From: Porogramme epimiltina
Taxonomy: Eukaryota > Basidiomycota > Agaricomycetes > Polyporales > Polyporaceae
Reading direction: 5' to 3'
Assembly: GCA_900155495.1 (NCBI GenBank)
Contig: FTLJ01001105.1
Coordinates: 1-34,555, forward strand
DNA: 34,555 bases
Shown piece by piece: positions 21,893-33,201 of the stretch. The notes beneath the pieces are model-generated. The model was not told the DNA's origin. It made no database searches and saw nothing but the letters and a program-made list of their open reading frames with translations. Every line of letters starts with the position of its first letter. The stretch's first letter is position 1. The translations under genes were made by a program, and so were the position numbers.

Positions 21893-21937
21893 GGGAGCGA
21901 GCGTGCCTTGCTCTCTTCTCACCTCACTTCTCTGGAC

Positions 21938-24517
21938 ATGGAACACCCCTACCTCCTCGCAGGTCCTCTCGCCATCGCGCTCTATGCCTGGTACATAAAG
22001 CGCCCGGTCGTGAGCCCTCCTTCCCATTCTACAACATATGATGTCTTGACTTCTGGGTAGATCCCCGTGGAACGTCTTCCCCCTATTGTCGAGATATCGG
22101 TACGCACCTTGCTGCCCCTCTTGACCCGTTGCATCGTCAGTGCTCAGTCTCCACCCACAGGCAGAGGAGATATTCTCCCGACCACGTGAAGCATACGGAG
22201 AAGCACTTGCGGCTCATGGGCCCGTCATCGGCGTGCGACGGAAAGGCAATGTGAGTTCCCGGCGTACCTGACTCGCGTCTTCTCACCCCTTCGACCCACC
22301 TTTTCGACAGCTGGAGTTCATTGTCAACCATGAATATGCAAGATACGTCCTCACCTGTGATCGCCTCTTCAGTTTCGAGCAGGGGTCCGCCGCAGTATGC
22401 TCCTCATTACGTGTATTATGCGCCCCGTCCAATGACCATTTCGACTAGATCATGAATCTTCAGCCGATTATGGCATTGACTGGTGGTACTCTCTTCCGCG
22501 ATCTGAACGATTTCGTGAGAGAGGGTATCGTCGAACGTATCGATGAAATTGTCGACAGGAGTAAGTGTGTTCCTATATATTTTCCGTCGGGGACGTCATT
22601 TGTGCTTACCCGACCCTGCAGTCTGGCCCCTTTTCCAGCGCGACACAAAGGAGTTTATTGAGATGGCCGCGGAGGGCGCAAAGACTGGCAAACACCCGAG
22701 CTGCCATAACCACTATCACAACACAATCGCTGAGACTACTGTCGTCCTCCTCCTTGGACAGGTGAGCCTTGTTTTCTGGGGAGAGCGGGTCTTACTCTAC
22801 CGACTCCCCGGTTCGATATGGCGGGGCGGGGCGAACTGACGGCGTAACGGCAGAATTATGTCAACGAGCGCAACCTGGAGATTATCGAAGACGTCTCGAA
22901 CTGCATGGCCGAACTCACGGGCCAGTATCAGAATTTCTCCCTCATTGGCAGATACATTCCCATCCTCTGGATCATGTACATCTGGTACGTATTATTCCTA
23001 TTTTTATCCACTGCCTTCCCGACGCTCTCCTTCAACGGGCATCTGCCAATCCCTTTCCCACATCGACGGCGAGGTTGGGGACGACGCCTAGCTGCGCGCT
23101 GTCACGGCTAGCGCTATTGGACACTTGTTCGTTGTCAGATATTAGACGTTTAACTTCTCCGACCGTTCTCTTCGCAGGGTCAAAGTGATGTTCATCAGCA
23201 TCCCCTTCGGTTTCCTTCGCACGTACGGGCCGAAGGTATGGCGCGACATAAATTCATATGAGGACATCATGGCAGATGCCGAAGCCTCTGGTCGCAAATT
23301 GTCACCCAAGGACGAGGTACTGCATCCTTTCGACGTCTGGTTAGCTTTACATTGCGCTGACCGCAATACGCTCGCATATTTCACCCCGGACATCAGCCGA
23401 GGAATGTTCTCTATCTCATCACGAAGGCGTACCGTCGTGAGGACGGCAAGCGTATTAGCGCGGCACGCCGACTTTACATCGCGGTTATTTTACTCTGGTC
23501 AGTCTCCGGTCCCAGTCGTTTCGTTCGCGTCAGTGCTCAGCACCATCTGATACCTCATTTCAAAGTTTGATTTTTGCTGCGGTGCATACCACGTACGCGT
23601 CTGATTCTTTTATTTTCGGGTCCCACCGCCTGACATACGCTTGCATTGCAAAATCGCCTTCTCCCCATTGGATATGTGTGCGTTTACAGGACGGTCGTAT
23701 CCCAATGGGTGCTTTGCCAGCTCGCGATGCGCCCCGAGTACTTGGCGCCGCTACGCGAAGAGCTGACGCAGGTGCTCGAGGAAGACGAGTCTGGCGCCCT
23801 GCGGCTCACAGCACGGTCGATGCGCGCCGCGCATCTCATGGACTCATTCATTCGCGAGGTGATGCGTCTGAAGGGAGACACGATCTCCACGATGCGCTTC
23901 ACGACATGCGACGTGCCCCTCGGTGATGTTGTGATCCCCAAAGGTGCGCGCGCTTCACTCTCATGTCCTCGTCACTCTCGCTGAGAAAGGCATGCTAGGA
24001 CACCTCGTCACCGCAATGTCCACGACAGTGCACGAGAACCCGGAGGTATTCGGAGAGCGCCCGCGTGAGTTCAATGGCTTCCAGTGGGCGGAGACCGGAA
24101 AGGAGGCGGTTATGACTGGGCCCGCGCACATCGTGTTTGGCCTTGGGCGGTTCGCGTGCCCCGGGCGTGTTCTCGCTGTAAATGGTGCGTCCCGCCGGCG
24201 TTTAGTGTTCTATTCTGACACCGCGTTGACATTTGTCTGTACGCGCAGAGATCAAGCTCATCGTCATGTCGCTGATCGCGCGTGCGACGCCCACGCTACT
24301 CGAGGGAAAGTTCGAGATCGCCGACCCGCTGAACACGGTACGTCCTCCCCCATTTCCCGGTCGGGCAGCGTGCCTTCTTCTTTGGAGTGGCTCGCTCACG
24401 CATTCGCCACTTACTCCCGCCTTCCCGCCTTCGCCGCTTTTGCGTGGACAGGTGACCCAGCCGCCTAAGGGCACGCTGGTCTTCCAGCCGCTCGAGAAGC
24501 CGCACCTCCAGGATTAA
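21938..24517 (+). CDS. Cytochrome P450 monooxygenase, full length, 14 exons
   Basis: Haem-thiolate monooxygenase, probably ER-anchored through its N-terminal hydrophobic helix (YLLAGPLAIALYAWYI), followed by a basic/proline segment. Exons: 21938-22009, 22061-22099, 22161-22250, 22311-22394, 22449-22560, 22622-22761, 22854-22984, 23178-23334, 23397-23497, 23566-23592, 23690-23943, 23990-24184, 24249-24337 and 24452-24517, giving 518 residues. Key motifs are intact: I-helix LIFAAVHTTT (309-319), K-helix ExxR as Glu374-Arg377, a PERF-like ERPREF, and the haem loop FGLGRFACPGR with Cys459. The HTTT form without the usual acidic residue is seen in fungal P450s resembling ent-kaurene-oxidase-type enzymes, so this subgroup is likely (inference); the substrate cannot be told. 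No terpene cyclase, PKS, NRPS or reductase is nearby, so this is a solitary P450, not part of a visible cluster. Intron 7 (193 bp) is the longest. Confidence 0.92.
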
Positions 24518-26290
24518 CCGACAGCGTGCGCTTGTCGATCGCAGGGCGCGCTGCGCTGCTGTCTGCTCATCCGCGGAGGGCGGTCGCGTGGGGGGGCAGG
24601 ATCGAGCGAGAAGACCGGTAATGGTCTTGGTCGCCGCCTCACCGCCTGGACGTCTTCCGCCGATCGTCGAGGGCTCGTCCGCATATGTCCGCGTCCGCCC
24701 GCCTTAGCCTCTCTGAGATTTCTGTTGGGTTTCAGTTGCCTCCTTTGCCATGTTCTCCTCCCCTCTCTCTGTATTTCGTTATCTATCGCCCTGTCCCATC
24801 CATCGTCTCCATATGGCCATGCGTTGTCACTTGTACTAGAACCCCCGCCCCACCTCGGCTGTACTTGTATCCCGCTTGCGCACCTCACGCTTTCCCCTTC
24901 CGTCTTTCCCCCTTGTAGTATTACCCTCGAGGGTTTATGGGCCCTCGCTTCCCTCTGTAGATGTCCTGTCCAGGTATCTCCGACCTACCAACCTCCCCTC
25001 ACTCCACATTGCCTCTTCGGATATCAGCTCCCCATTTCCTCATGTGCGCAGAGGCGCGTCCTCACGCTCATGTCCGCCTCCTATCTTGTGAATTTCTGAT
25101 ATGCTAGTCTGGGCCGTTGCAGACACAGGCGTCGGCTGCGCTGTGGTGCGCACGTACGTACATATGCGCTCATCTGTGGCGGGTCGTCCCGAGTGGGGCG
25201 CGACTCGCGCTCGAGGTCGCACGCCCGAACTTCGACGTTCTATGCTGGGCGGTCCGGACTTGCGCATTGTAACGATGTATAGATGCACCTCCGCGCTGTG
25301 GGGTATATGAATGATGACGGATTGGTGACTTGCCAGTACAATATTGCGATGTGCGTTGAGTATGTAGCAAAAGTCGGATTTTCCCGCATGATGTTCAACG
25401 CGATCGTTCTACGCGTTGTATCACCAGACGGTACGCCATGTACAGGAATCTCAAGCTCTCTGGCACAATACATGAATGTGGTGGCACTGGCCGGCGCCTA
25501 CAATAACACGATATCTGGTTAATGATTGACACTATTCAACAAAGTTACGAATACGTCCGCCGTGCACTATTCTGCGCGGAATCAGCGGCTCTTCCGCACG
25601 TGTGGTCTCAATTACTCTGACATTGGGATGACGTGGGTCTGTCAAGTCACGAAACGGGCCGCCGAGGGGCTTGGCAATACGGAACGCGGTCACGTGAGTT
25701 GATTAACGCGACACGCAAGCACTGCGAGAGCGATGCCGCATGTTACTGAACACCTATATTCAGCGCCGCGAGAACAGGGTCGAGATCGTCTGCTGCGATC
25801 TTTCTGTTGAGCTAGAATATACTCCCCATCACTTGAGTTTCTGGGTGCTGTGGATGAATTTGCTATCCTTAAACTGTGGTAGCTGAAGTTGGACGTACTA
25901 TTTGTGGCGAGTTGGAACTCGTAAGGATCTGTAGCATCCAAATGGCAAAGTTAGTATGCGACTTGAAGCAACGATCAGCTGAAGCTTGGTATTATGGTTT
26001 GAAGATAGGTCCGGCGCTGTGATCATGCCGGAGGACATTGTTAGACTGTGGACAAATATAGCAAGGGCACTGAAGTACGCGCCGGCGGTTTGAATTCGTC
26101 GAGGCGCGGTCACCTCGAGGCCGCTGTCATTCTCTCTGTCAACGACCGCGTCTACCTGACCATCATGCTTTTCGTTCCCCTTCTCTTCCCGCCCCCTCTT
26201 GCCCCCCTTCCCTTCCTCTTCACCGTCCCCCACAGCCGACCCCCGCCCTAGCCGACCCCGCTATCCTTTCTCCTGCCAGACTCTACCGCT
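24518..26290. other. Intergenic, P450 3' side / CorA copy A promoter
   Basis: About 1.8 kb. It is C/T-rich near 24720-25080 and again just before 26291, where the CorA 5' UTR is expected (CT-rich, no clear TATA). Only short chance reading frames are present, and no RNA gene or repeat was recognised. Confidence 0.45.
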
Positions 26291-29167
26291 ATGCCTCGCG
26301 AGAACAGCTTCACCGACTCAGAGGGCCGCTCACTCACGCCGGACCCTGAGGACGGTTTTGCATCCTCACCGACATGGAATGGTCCTACTGCAGAGCGACT
26401 CCCAGAGCCCGCCTCCGTCCCCCGAATCACCCCCGCCCAAGCCATCGTCCAAGAGCATGCAAAACGGTCCACCGCCTCGCCCCCGACGTCGCCCATCCAC
26501 CAGGCGCCGCTGTTCACAACGGCGACGCAGCGCCCGACGTTTGCGACGCCCAAAGACCGCTTCCGCGCGACTGTACGCAAGGTGATGGCCCTGCACCGCA
26601 CCTCCTCCATTATGTCCCGCCGCAGAATCGGTGCGGAGCCCGGCATCGACCCCCGCCGCTCCTCTGCCTACCTCAACTACGGGCACATCCACCAGCGGTG
26701 TCTTATCGAGGTCAACGACTACTCGGCTGTGCGGACGAGCTTCGGGAGAATGACGAACGAAGAGTTCGTGAAGCTTCTCCAAGATGGCGGCGCGAGCAAG
26801 CGGGACCAGTGGGTCAAAGTGCGTTGGATCAACATCGGAGGAATCAGTTGGGATGTTATCAGCGCGCTCGCGCTCAAGTATGGTGCGTACCTTGCTCAAA
26901 TGGTCGCGAATATGTTTTGGGCGCAAGTGAGGCGCTGCGGTCTGGCGATGGTCTTGGGCGGGCGACGGCGGTTTGGGCTGGAATGTGCGAGCCGTGCGGA
27001 TTCGATGCGCACGGAACGCATGTAGTGCCCACAACTCCCCCGCGCCAACCGGAACTTCGTGCGCCGACATGCACGCACGATGTCGCCGCGCATCTCTTTC
27101 CGTCCATGCGAGATGTCCCGCGCTCGCGCAATGTCGCAGCCACAACAGCCCAGACAGGCCGTGACAGCCGCGCTCCCGCCCGAGCTTTCACATCCATCAC
27201 ACCCTCTCATATTGCGAACTTTGACTGATCCCCTTTCCCTCGTCGCCCTACACTTTTCCAGATTTGCACCCTCTTGCACTCGAAGACGTCCTCAGCGCGC
27301 GGGGCCATGCGCGCTCCAAAGCCGACTACTACTCCCAGCACCTCTTCATTCGCGTGCTCAACCACACCCTCGGGGCCGACGAAGATGGGGAGGCCTCAGG
27401 CTCGGTGCTTTCGCACCTCCCGCGCTCTGAATCGCCGACGCCCATGGGCGACGACTCGGACGATGAAGAGGAGTTTGGGCTGTTGGGCAAGGGCGCAATC
27501 GCGGTGGGCGACGACGAGAAGACGGTCTACGGTGGGAGCGCGGGTCCATCGCGCTTCTCGACGATGAACGGGGCGAAGACGGCGGGTTCGACGATCCGAC
27601 GGCGCATTTCGCGGGGGGACGTGGAGGCGGCGACGCCAACTGCCATGCGGTTCTCGGGGATGGAGGAGGACACGAGGGCATTGAAGAACAAGCGGAACCG
27701 GAGGCTGGTCAAGGAGTTGAAACGCGGCGACCGCGTGAACGTGAAGATCCACCCTATGTGCCTGTTCTTGCTCAAAGACGGGACAGTGATTTCTATCCAC
27801 AAGGGTGCGTGCACGATTTCCGTTTGAGAAGCAATGAGGAGCGACGGGAGAAGCTGACTTTAGGGTTCTGGGCCGCAGATGACACCTTGAACTTCACCTC
27901 ACCGATTTCTGAGCGGCTGCGGCAGCAGTCCACGGGCCTACGGTCCACCGCGGACCCATCCCTGCTCATCCAGTCTTTGCTGGATCTTGGTGAGCTGCAT
28001 TTCTCCTATGAGGCGTATGTCCTGTGCTGAAATCTTGGCAGTGGTCGACCAGGCGCTGGAGGTCGTAGAAGAATACCAGAGTCGCATCCTGAAGATCGAG
28101 CAAGCCGTCCTACTCCGGCCTTCCATGAAGACCGTTCGGCGACGTGGGTTCCCGCTTTCCCCTTCACTTGTTTTCCACTCACCTCGACCTCAATGTGTAG
28201 TCCATATCCTGCAAGGCGACCTTATTCTGCACAAACGGACCCTCGAGCCAATCAAGACGGTCATCTACGGTCTCCGAAGGTACGACGTGGATCGGGCGAT
28301 GGCGCTGCGGGCACCGGGAGACGAGCGGGCAAAGGAGGTTGGATACATGAGCCACAAGTCCAAGATCTACCTCGTACGTGCCCCATTACAAATTGTAATT
28401 GACTATATATTGACCAGGTGTTCTCTTGCGACTGGGTGTGATTTTGTGGTCCCACCTCGGTCTGCTGTACGTCCGGATTATTGTCTACCTGGCTACTGGT
28501 GTTGCGCATATAGGCGGATGTGCACGACCATATGGAGTACATCCTCACGAGTCTGGACATGATCGCGGGAATTACGGAAAATCTCATCAACTATACGTTC
28601 AACGTATGTCTCCGAGCACCATCTGCGGATGTAATGTGCTGACCTTTTTCTCATTGTAGATGGCGTCATATGACATGAACGAAGTGATGTACGTCCACAC
28701 ATGCACTCACCGATGTGTGAGGAACTAACGCAAAGGGTCTGTAGGCGTCGACTTACTCTTACGACCATCATCTGCCTTCCGTTGACCCTCCTCACCGGTT
28801 ACTTCGTACGTAGGCCATCCTAATAGTCCCCCGCACCACTGACTGAGTCATCAAAGGGTATGAACTTCCAACCGATGTGGTCCGTGAACCAAAACAGCGA
28901 CCTTCTGTTCGTGTTCTCCATTCGCTCACCCCGCCGTTCCTAATATGTTCACTTTAGATTCTGGGAGATCGCGCTCCCAGTCATGGCGATCGTCTTACCG
29001 CTCTTCTTGATGAGCGACCTCAAGCGGGCGGCGCACCACATCGAGAAAAAGATGAAGCGGCGCGCGATCACTAAGGTACGTCATCAGTCTTTGCTATTCC
29101 CCTTCATTGCCTCCCTCAGACGGAACTGTGTATTCACAATCGCGCTCAGGCCTACAAGCGTACCTGA
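26291..29167 (+). CDS. CorA/Alr1-type magnesium transporter, copy A
   Basis: Pentameric Mg2+ channel of the CorA family, probably in the plasma membrane or vacuole (inference). Exons: 26291-26882, 27262-27804, 27879-27989, 28042-28143, 28201-28373, 28514-28603, 28660-28688, 28745-28805, 28857-28906, 28958-29075 and 29150-29167, giving 628 residues. A long Ser/Pro-rich cytosolic N-terminus leads into WINIGGISWDVISALALKYDLHPLALEDV, split here by intron 1, then an acidic insert and the helical stalk. Next come KTVIYGLRRYDVDRAMAL and SHKSKIYLADVHDHMEY. The membrane part has TIICLPLTLLTGYF followed by Gly568-Met569-Asn570, the invariant GMN selectivity motif, and a second helix EIALPVMAIVLPLFLM. 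A basic tail (KKMKRRAITK) ends in a six-codon last exon. Intron 1 is long (379 bp). A paralogue lies in inverted orientation at 30245-33201. Confidence 0.94.
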
Positions 29168-30244
29168 AGGCAGAGTCTTACTCGATGTGCGACTCTTTGC
29201 CATCCCCACGCTTAGGACTCCTGGTCTTCCCTCCGTCTCCGCTCATCCTGCCTGCTCGTCTATCTACGTGATCTGCATATAACCCCATCTATGCCCGTGC
29301 TGTGGTTTGTCTATGCGTCTCGCTCCGCCTTCCTCCACCTTGGCTGCTTATCCTGGCTCTAGACACAAGGGTCCCGTAGGGGCATGTAGAGTTGTCCGCT
29401 CCAACCGGGGCTGGTAGACATGTGGAGGGAAAAGTGGTTTGGGGCACGGGGTGGAGTTCATTTTGGTTTGACGATGAGGACCGCCTCATCTGGACACGCT
29501 TCTCGTATGGTTCGGTGAGTGCTGGTTGGTCATGATGCTCCGTTATAGTCGGTTTCCGAGAGGGCCTGCAGTTAGCACTGTATCCAGCCGGATTCTCGCA
29601 CGACGTTCGTTATAGTTTACTGTGTAGTTCAGATTTGGGGCTTATGTTAGGTAGTGCTCGGTAGCTGCTAGTAATCGTATTATGGTATTCGAGGATGCTG
29701 TTCATCGCTATTGCCGCAGGCCAAAAAAGTGCAATGTTTGTGTGCATTGGGTCCACCCAGACTGCTTGCCAGCAGGCACAGCGCGCTCTAAATAGTCTGT
29801 CGCCTCGAACTCCGGGGATTTTCCAATACAAGAAAATCCCTGCGAAAAACGGATGATTAACCAAGGTCTAGATACGGCTATTCCACAAAGATCTGCTAAC
29901 AAGGACAGTGTGCAACACAGCAAGGAGCGGGAGCGTTCGTAGTTGGATGTTGGTATTTGGGTGTGCATAAACAATCTACAAGGCACAGTGAAAGCAAATG
30001 AAAGCATAAGTAAACCGCGGTCAGTGTATATATGGTATGAGATGGAGTTCGTTGGGGGGTAAATGGGATTAAATGCGTTTAGATCACACGTGGTGCCGGC
30101 CCAATAGATTAGTTGGTCAGTTGAGGGAGGAGAGGCGGGCTTAACCGGGTCGTGGGGCGTTATATGTCGTGAGGGCGAGACGGGGGCCGACGGCTGGGAC
30201 ATGTAGAACGGTGGAGCAGTTCCTGATGCGAGGAATCACGGATT
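29168..30244. other. Spacer between the two convergent CorA genes
   Basis: About 1.1 kb holding both 3' UTRs. It is AT-richer than the genes, especially 29580-30080, and carries no supportable reading frame. I see no terminal repeats, transposase or obvious duplication junction. Confidence 0.5.
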
Positions 30245-33201
30245 TTACGCACGCTTGAACGACTGCCAGCGGGGCGGGGCGTGTCAGCGGAGAGCACATG
30301 GGGCGGTGTGTGGGGCGGGCGCACCTTGTTGATCGCGCGGCGCTTCAGGCGCTTCTCGATGTAGTGCGCCATCCGCTTGAAGTCGCTCAGCAGGAAGAGC
30401 GGCACGACGACGACCATGAGCGGGAGCGCGATCTCCCAGAACCTGCAGGGCCCGACGCGGGTTAGGCAAAACGGAAGGGGGAAGTTAGGGGAGATGAGGG
30501 CGTACAGGACGTCGCTGTTTTGCTGCACGGACCACATGGCCTCGAAGTTCATACCCTGCACGGGGGGAGCTAGAGTTAGTGGGTTGGAGCGTGAGGGGAG
30601 GAGCTGTACGCACGAAGTAACCGGTGAGCAGTGTCAGCGGGAGGAAGATGATCGTCGCGAGCGTCAGTCGCCGCCTAGAAGCCTCATGGTATGTTAGCAC
30701 CTGTGCCGCGCAAGAAAGACAACGGGGGACGTACATGACTTCGTTCATCTCATACGACGCCATCTGAGCGCAACGTCGTAAGCCTCCCCGGACGCCTGCG
30801 GACAGAAAAAGAGGCGTACGTTGAACGTGTAGTTGATCAGGTTCTCCGTGATCCCCGCGATCATGTCTAGGCTTGTGAGGATGTACTCCATATGGTCGTG
30901 CACGTCCGCCTGTGACCGCACGAACACCGCGGCGGTGGCAGCAGCAGCGCGCCCAGCAAAAATAGGCGGACGCGAACGACCGCGGACCGAGCGCGCACCC
31001 AAATTAACCCCCGGGCACAGCGAGCACCGTCGGACGGGCGACAGTGAAAGGAGCCGGCCCGATCAGCTTGCGGCATTTAGGCCAGCGTACAAAAAGCGGG
31101 GACGTACGAGGTAGATCTTGGACTTGTGGCTCATGTACCCGTCCTCCTTCGCCCGCGCGTCTGCCGTCTCGCGCAGCGCCATCGCGCGGTCCACGTCGTA
31201 CCGCCGCAGGCCGTAGATGACCGTCTTGATCGGCTCGAGCGTCCGCTTGTGCAGGATGAGGTCGCCCTGCAGGATGTGCACTGTGCGATGGGGGCGCGAG
31301 GTGAGTGGAGAGCTTTTAGGGGGAGAGTGGGAGCTCACGCCGCCGGACGGTCTTCATGGAGGGCTTTAGTAGGACGGCCTGCTCGATCTTGAGGATCCGG
31401 CCTTGGTACTCCTCTACGACTTCGAGTGCCTGGTCGACCACTGCCAGAAGGTGAGTACGGGGACCATTGCGGGGAATACGAAGCGCGCTCACCGAGGTCA
31501 AGCAGAGACTGAACAAGCAACGACGGGTCCGCCGTCGACCTGAGGCCCGTATCCCGCTGCCTCAACCGCTCCGTAATCGGCGACGTGAAGTTAAGCGTGT
31601 TATCTGCTTCCAAGTCAGTTCCTCCTCGCGCCCGCGCCCGCCCGAACGGCGCACGCACCCTTGTGGATCGAGATGACCGTCCCGTCCTTGAACAAGAACA
31701 GGCACATCGGCTGGATCTTCACGTTCACGCGGTCGCCGCGCTTGAGCTCCTTGACGAGCCGCCGGTTGCGCGCGTTCTTCTGCGCGCGCGTGTCCTCCTC
31801 CATCCCCGAGAAGCGCATCCCCGCCGGCGTCGGCGACGCCTCGACGTCCGCGCCGCCACGGCCGAAGCGCCGGCGGATCGTCGACCCGCGCGAGGCTGCC
31901 GCGGCTTTCGCGGCGTTCATGGTGGAGAAGCGGGACGCGTTCGCGCTGCCGTACATCGTCTTCTCGTCGTCGCCCTCGGCGCCCTTGCCGAGGAAGTCGG
32001 ACGCGTCCTCCTCTTCCTCGTCCTCGAAGCCCATGTGCGTGGGGGACTCGGAGCGCGGGAGGTGCGAGATGGAGGAGAGGTGCAGGCCGTGCGCGGAGTC
32101 GGCGTCGTCGTCGGAGCCGAGGGTGTGGTTGAGCACGCGGATGAAGAGGTGCTGCGGGTAGTAGTCGGCCTTGGAGCGCGCGTGGCCGCGCTGGTGCAGG
32201 ACGTCTTCGAGCGCGAGGGGGTGCAGGTCTGCATGGGGGGTGAGGCGGTGGCGGCGGCGAGGGAGCGGTCAGCGGGTGTGGTGATAGATGCAGAGGGGGG
32301 CAGATGCAGATGTGGATGGAAATGTGGGATCAATGCGGGGCCGCCCCAGATCCGTGTGTGCAAGGTCGCTCGGATGGGGTCCGCCGGGCATGACTAGACA
32401 TGGGTACAACACCGACCCCACATCCCAACATGCACAACTGGGAGTTGAACGGGCTCATCCTCTGCTTCTTCCGTACAGATCGCAGGCCGGGCTCATGATG
32501 CGACCGCATCTTTCGCATCTTCAAACGCAACCAGCGATCCGAGCCGTCCCAACACCGCACGAATCGCACTTCCGCCCCCGCTCGCAAGAAATATGACACC
32601 CGAAGAAAAGGCACGCACCGTACTTGAGCGCGAGCGCGCTGATGACGTCCCAGCTAATGCCTCCCACGTTGATCCAGCGGACCTTGACCCAGGGCTCGCG
32701 GCGGCTCGCGCCCGCGTCCTGGATGAGGCGGACGAACTCGGCGTTGGTCATGCGCCCGAAGCTGGTGCGCACGGCCGAGTAGTCGTTGACCTCGATGAGG
32801 CACTGCTGGCGGATGTGGCCGTAGTTGAGGTAGGCGGACGCGCGACGCGGGTCGACGCCGGGCTCCGCGCCGATGCCGCGCCGCGTCATGAGCGAGGACG
32901 TGCGCCGCATCGCCATCACCTTGCGCACGGTCGCGCGGAAGCGGTCCGTCGGCGTCGCGAACGTCGGCCGCGTTGCGGACGCGGGGGGCGGCGCGTGGTG
33001 CTGGGGCGAGGTCGGGGGCGAGACGAGGGAGCGCTGGGAGTGCTTTTGGGCGAGGGCCTGCGCGGGGGTCACTTGGCCGGGGGCGACCTCGGGGAGCCGC
33101 TCTGCGGTGGGGCCATCGTACGTGGGGGAGGCTGCGTAGCCGTCCTCGGGGTCGGGGGTGAGGGAGCGGCCCTCATCGCTGAAGCTGTTCTCGCGGGGCA
33201 T
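30245..33201 (-). CDS. CorA/Alr1-type magnesium transporter, copy B
   Basis: Paralogue of copy A with the same predicted role. Exons: 33201-32619, 32228-31659, 31603-31493, 31440-31339, 31280-31108, 30909-30820, 30763-30735, 30674-30614, 30555-30506, 30442-30325 and 30262-30245, giving 634 residues. Exons 3 to 11 have exactly the same lengths and phases as in copy A (111, 102, 173, 90, 29, 61, 50, 118, 18 nt). The N-terminus begins MPRENSFS as copy A begins MPRENSFT. The GMN motif is Gly574-Met575-Asn576 after LPLTLLTGYF. Differences are concentrated in the acidic insert after the stalk start and in third codon positions, where copy B is visibly richer in G and C. Intron 1 is long (390 bp) and intron 5 is longer (198 bp) than in copy A. 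No broken reading frame or lost key residue is seen, so both copies look functional. Confidence 0.94.

Larger units (their letters stand above)
19481..21937. other. Gene-poor stretch between RdRP and P450
   Basis: About 2.4 kb, the largest gap here. At 19640-19860 all three forward frames are largely open, which is compositional and does not identify a gene. A continuous 204-codon frame at 21006-21620 is listed separately. No transposase, reverse transcriptase, terminal repeats or target-site duplications could be recognised. The last ~60 bp should be the P450 promoter. Confidence 0.45.

Noticed and set aside
29289..29489. Possible small gene in the spacer between CorA copies
   Set aside because: Only 66 codons, no motif, and placed where 3' UTRs are expected.
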